Positions 61,836-64,000 of a DNA stretch of 64,000 nucleotides are shown here, in pieces. A model generated the notes under the pieces. It worked only from the letters and a program-made list of their open reading frames with translations. It did no database searches and was not told the DNA's origin. Where the stretch lies: the NCBI GenBank assembly GCA_030686995.1, contig CM060696.1, positions 15,762,487-15,826,486 on the forward strand, given 5' to 3'. How positions within the stretch are numbered: position 1 is the stretch's first letter; each line of letters begins with the position of its first letter. Both the position numbers and the translations under genes were made by a program. This DNA is from Artemisia argyi. Taxonomy: Eukaryota; Streptophyta; Magnoliopsida; Asterales; Asteraceae.

Positions 61836-64000
61836 ATGGCGACGAAGGTCCAGAGGATCATGACCCAACCCATCGTACGTTTTATATCTATTCATTATCC
61901 TAAACCCTTTCTATTTATTATCCTTTTAATTACTAATTGCCATTTTTTTTATATATATATATATTTTTTTTACAGAATCTCATCTTTAGGTTCCTCCAGA
62001 GTGTAAGTCTCATCTTTGTTTCTTTTCAACATCTTTGTTTTATGTAATTTTCCTTATTTAATTGATATTTTGCGATTATACAGAAAGCACGGATTCAGAT
62101 TTGGCTATTTGAGCAGAAGGATTTGCGTATCGAAGGCCGTATTATTGTATGTTTACTTATCTTACTATCTATACTACTATATAATGTATTTGGGACACTT
62201 CTATAATTAGAAAGGCTTAAAAATTCAGACTTTTACTTACTAATTATGGAAACAATCACCCTTAACAATCACTCTCAACAATTTATAACCACTTCAACAA
62301 CCACCCCCAACAATTTATAACTACCTCAACAACAATTTATAACTACCTCAACAATGACCCCCAACAATTTATAACCAACTCAACAACCACCCCAACAACC
62401 ACTTTCCACCACCCCACCTCCTTCCTCTTCACCCAACAATCCGCCCCGCATCGCGCGGGCACCTTCTAGTATTATTATTATTTATACATTATATCTTTTT
62501 TGGTGCCCTGCCCCTAATTGTTACATTAAAAGTGTTTATGCACTGCAGATTGACTAGCTTTTTTAAGTGTCTTAGAATCCCAATAATAAACGGTATTTGC
62601 TTCTTCCATCCCTCTCGTAATTCCATTTATGTGTAGTCATCTCCTCTGCTTGCTTGTAGAGTATGTTTTTCTTTCTCTGCTTTTCCGTTCCGGGTGTTTG
62701 TTTCGGCTTATGGCTTATTTGTTTTCGGGCTTATGTTTCATATAAGCTTACTTTTTATGGCTTATTTCGAAACTTTTCGGCTGATATAAGCTTATTATGT
62801 AATAATAAGCTTATATCAGCCGAAAAGTTTCAAAATAAGCCACAAAAAGTAAGCTTATAAAACGTAAGCCCAAAACCAAATAAGCCATAAGCCGGCTATA
62901 TAAGCTGAAACAAACACCCCCTTAATATTTGAGGCTTGTATGTCTAACTACTTTTAGACAATTGTATCCTGAAAAAGTACATTGATGGATCCTTATGGTT
63001 TGGGATACTTTAATGGTCGATCAACTTATTTCTCCTATCTTGCTATATTCCTGTATGTACATTCATATGTCTGATGCATCTAGATATTCGTATTTCCGAC
63101 TGTCTAACCCAAAACACTTTGGTTGTCATCCTTTCTACCAATTCATTGTTGCATTTATGAACATATTCACAATTGCCTGCAATTTATCCCATCTTTTATC
63201 ATCTAGCATGTAAACGCACATAAATAACAACCATCCAACAAGGCAAAATAAGCATATTTACGCATTGCTGCCAGTAATACTACAGTCATTGATAACTATA
63301 ATACCAACTTTAGGCCAACTCCGTCCTTGTGAATATACTTTATAATAATACTAATCACGGAATAAAAAAAGATATCACCTTGTTTCATTGTTCTCTTACA
63401 GCCTACTAGTACCACAGGTCATATATCGTTATTCTTCAACCATTTATTCTTTGTTAGTCAAATATCCAATCTCTCTTTAACAATCTCAAACGCTAATCAC
63501 CTTTATTTGGGAAGCCATGGTGTCTTACAAGCTGAACCATTTGCTCAACCTCCTGAGAAAAAGCTGTTAAATACAAGTAAGTGGAGGGCCGGAGGCCACA
63601 TATGTTCTTTATGAGCATTGTAAAGCTCTGTCACTGAACATAGTTTTCCCTAGAAAGTGTTTAATGCACCCTTCTCCGTTGTTGAGCTAATTTATGTCAC
63701 CATACTCAAAAAAAGTTATGCCTTTCTTCTGCTGTTGAGAGTGAAAGAAGAATACCCTATTTTAGGTGTCAAAACACGTACGTTTTGTTGTAATTAGGTA
63801 AAGCATTATTATTTTTGACAAGCATTTTACATTCAAACTGGGTAGACAAGATAGTTTTTAGTCAGCAAGATGCTATGTTGTCTAAACAGAATAACGTGAT
63901 TGTGTCTATTATAGTAGTGACCTGTATTATACTGTTGATTTTTACTGATCAGGAAACTTATGAATGTTATTTGTTTGATGATGTAGGGTTTTGATGAATA
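61836..64000 (+). CDS. SmE: Small nuclear ribonucleoprotein SmE, 5' part
   Basis: SmE is one of the seven Sm-ring proteins that bind the Sm site of spliceosomal snRNAs. Exons are 61836-61874 (MATKVQRIMTQPI), 61976-62002 (NLIFRFLQS), 62084-62146 (KARIQIWLFEQKDLRIEGRII) and from 63987 (GFDEY, cut by the window end). All phases fit and follow the SmE sequence of other plants closely (Sm1 motif with WLFEQ). One residue after EGRI is Ile where many homologues have Thr/Val. The rest (about 45 residues) lies right of the window. Intron 3 (62147-63986) carries a Helitron and a palindromic MITE. The start ATG follows a short leader preserved in the paralogous upstream copy. Confidence 0.95.
62168..62469 (+). 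mobile_element. Non-autonomous Helitron in SmE intron 3
   Basis: Starts TCTATACTACTATATAATG after an A, and ends with a GC-rich hairpin (GCCCCGCATCGCGCGGGC) followed by CACCTTCTAG and a T. These are the standard Helitron signals: 5' TC, 3' hairpin and CTAG, inserted between A and T. The interior has 'caacaatttataactacctc' repeats and no ORF. Confidence 0.85.
62692..62919. mobile_element. Palindromic MITE (foldback) in SmE intron 3
   Basis: Ends GGGTGTTTG and CAAACACCC; the arms of about 100-110 bases are nearly complementary ('cttttcggctgatataagct' on one side, its inverse on the other). The loop is only a few bases. Confidence 0.85.

Overview
The window is AT-rich nuclear DNA from a dicot plant. 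Its genes have introns with GT/AG borders, plant-type receptor kinase and chloroplast-protein genes, and many retrotransposons, MITEs, a LINE, SINEs and a Helitron. The style of the Athila gag (an N/Q-rich tail after a CCHC-like knuckle) and of the repeats suggests an asterid, perhaps Asteraceae. That placement is inference, not proof.

Layout: (1) 1-11606 holds most of an LRR-II receptor-like kinase gene (like Arabidopsis At5g63710). One intron carries a very young 7.77-kb LTR element with 950-bp LTRs and a GTAAC target duplication. (2) 13763-19838 is a complete ten-exon gene for a chloroplast-type DUF3727 protein. (3) 19839-24337 is repeat-rich spacer, with a MULE-type MITE (9-bp TSD), a hAT MITE (8-bp TSD) and a duplicated core-promoter block. 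(4) 24338-29336 is a complete six-exon gene for the catalytic alpha subunit of ER glucosidase II (924 aa). (5) 29700-40720 is a mosaic of duplicated and broken genes: a copy of the SmE upstream region, a small ORF with two LOTUS-like domains, an exon 6 copy of glucosidase II cut by a CACTA terminus, a truncated YJU2 splicing-factor gene, a decayed DUF1644 zinc-finger gene, and a 1.8-kb inverted repeat of an RPA-like OB-fold gene. (6) 40884-54945 is a minus-strand Athila-type Gypsy element with 2.3-kb LTRs. Its pol is broken by stop codons and a frameshift, and its gag-pol is split by a 2.5-kb solo LTR. (7) 55900-61800 has a small hypothetical gene and nested transposons (LINE with Harbinger MITE inside, hAT, TRIM-like LTR element), the last three insertions sitting in the upstream region of the next gene. 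(8) 61836 to the window end is the 5' part of the SmE snRNP gene, with a small Helitron and a palindromic MITE in its third intron.

The intact or near-intact host genes are the kinase (brassinosteroid/defence-type signalling family), the plastid protein, glucosidase II (ER N-glycan quality control) and SmE (spliceosome core). They do not form a functional cluster. The strongest structural theme is a local duplication: the segments 'glucosidase II 3' end' and 'SmE upstream' each occur twice. The uninterrupted copies act as empty sites that confirm insertions in the other copies.
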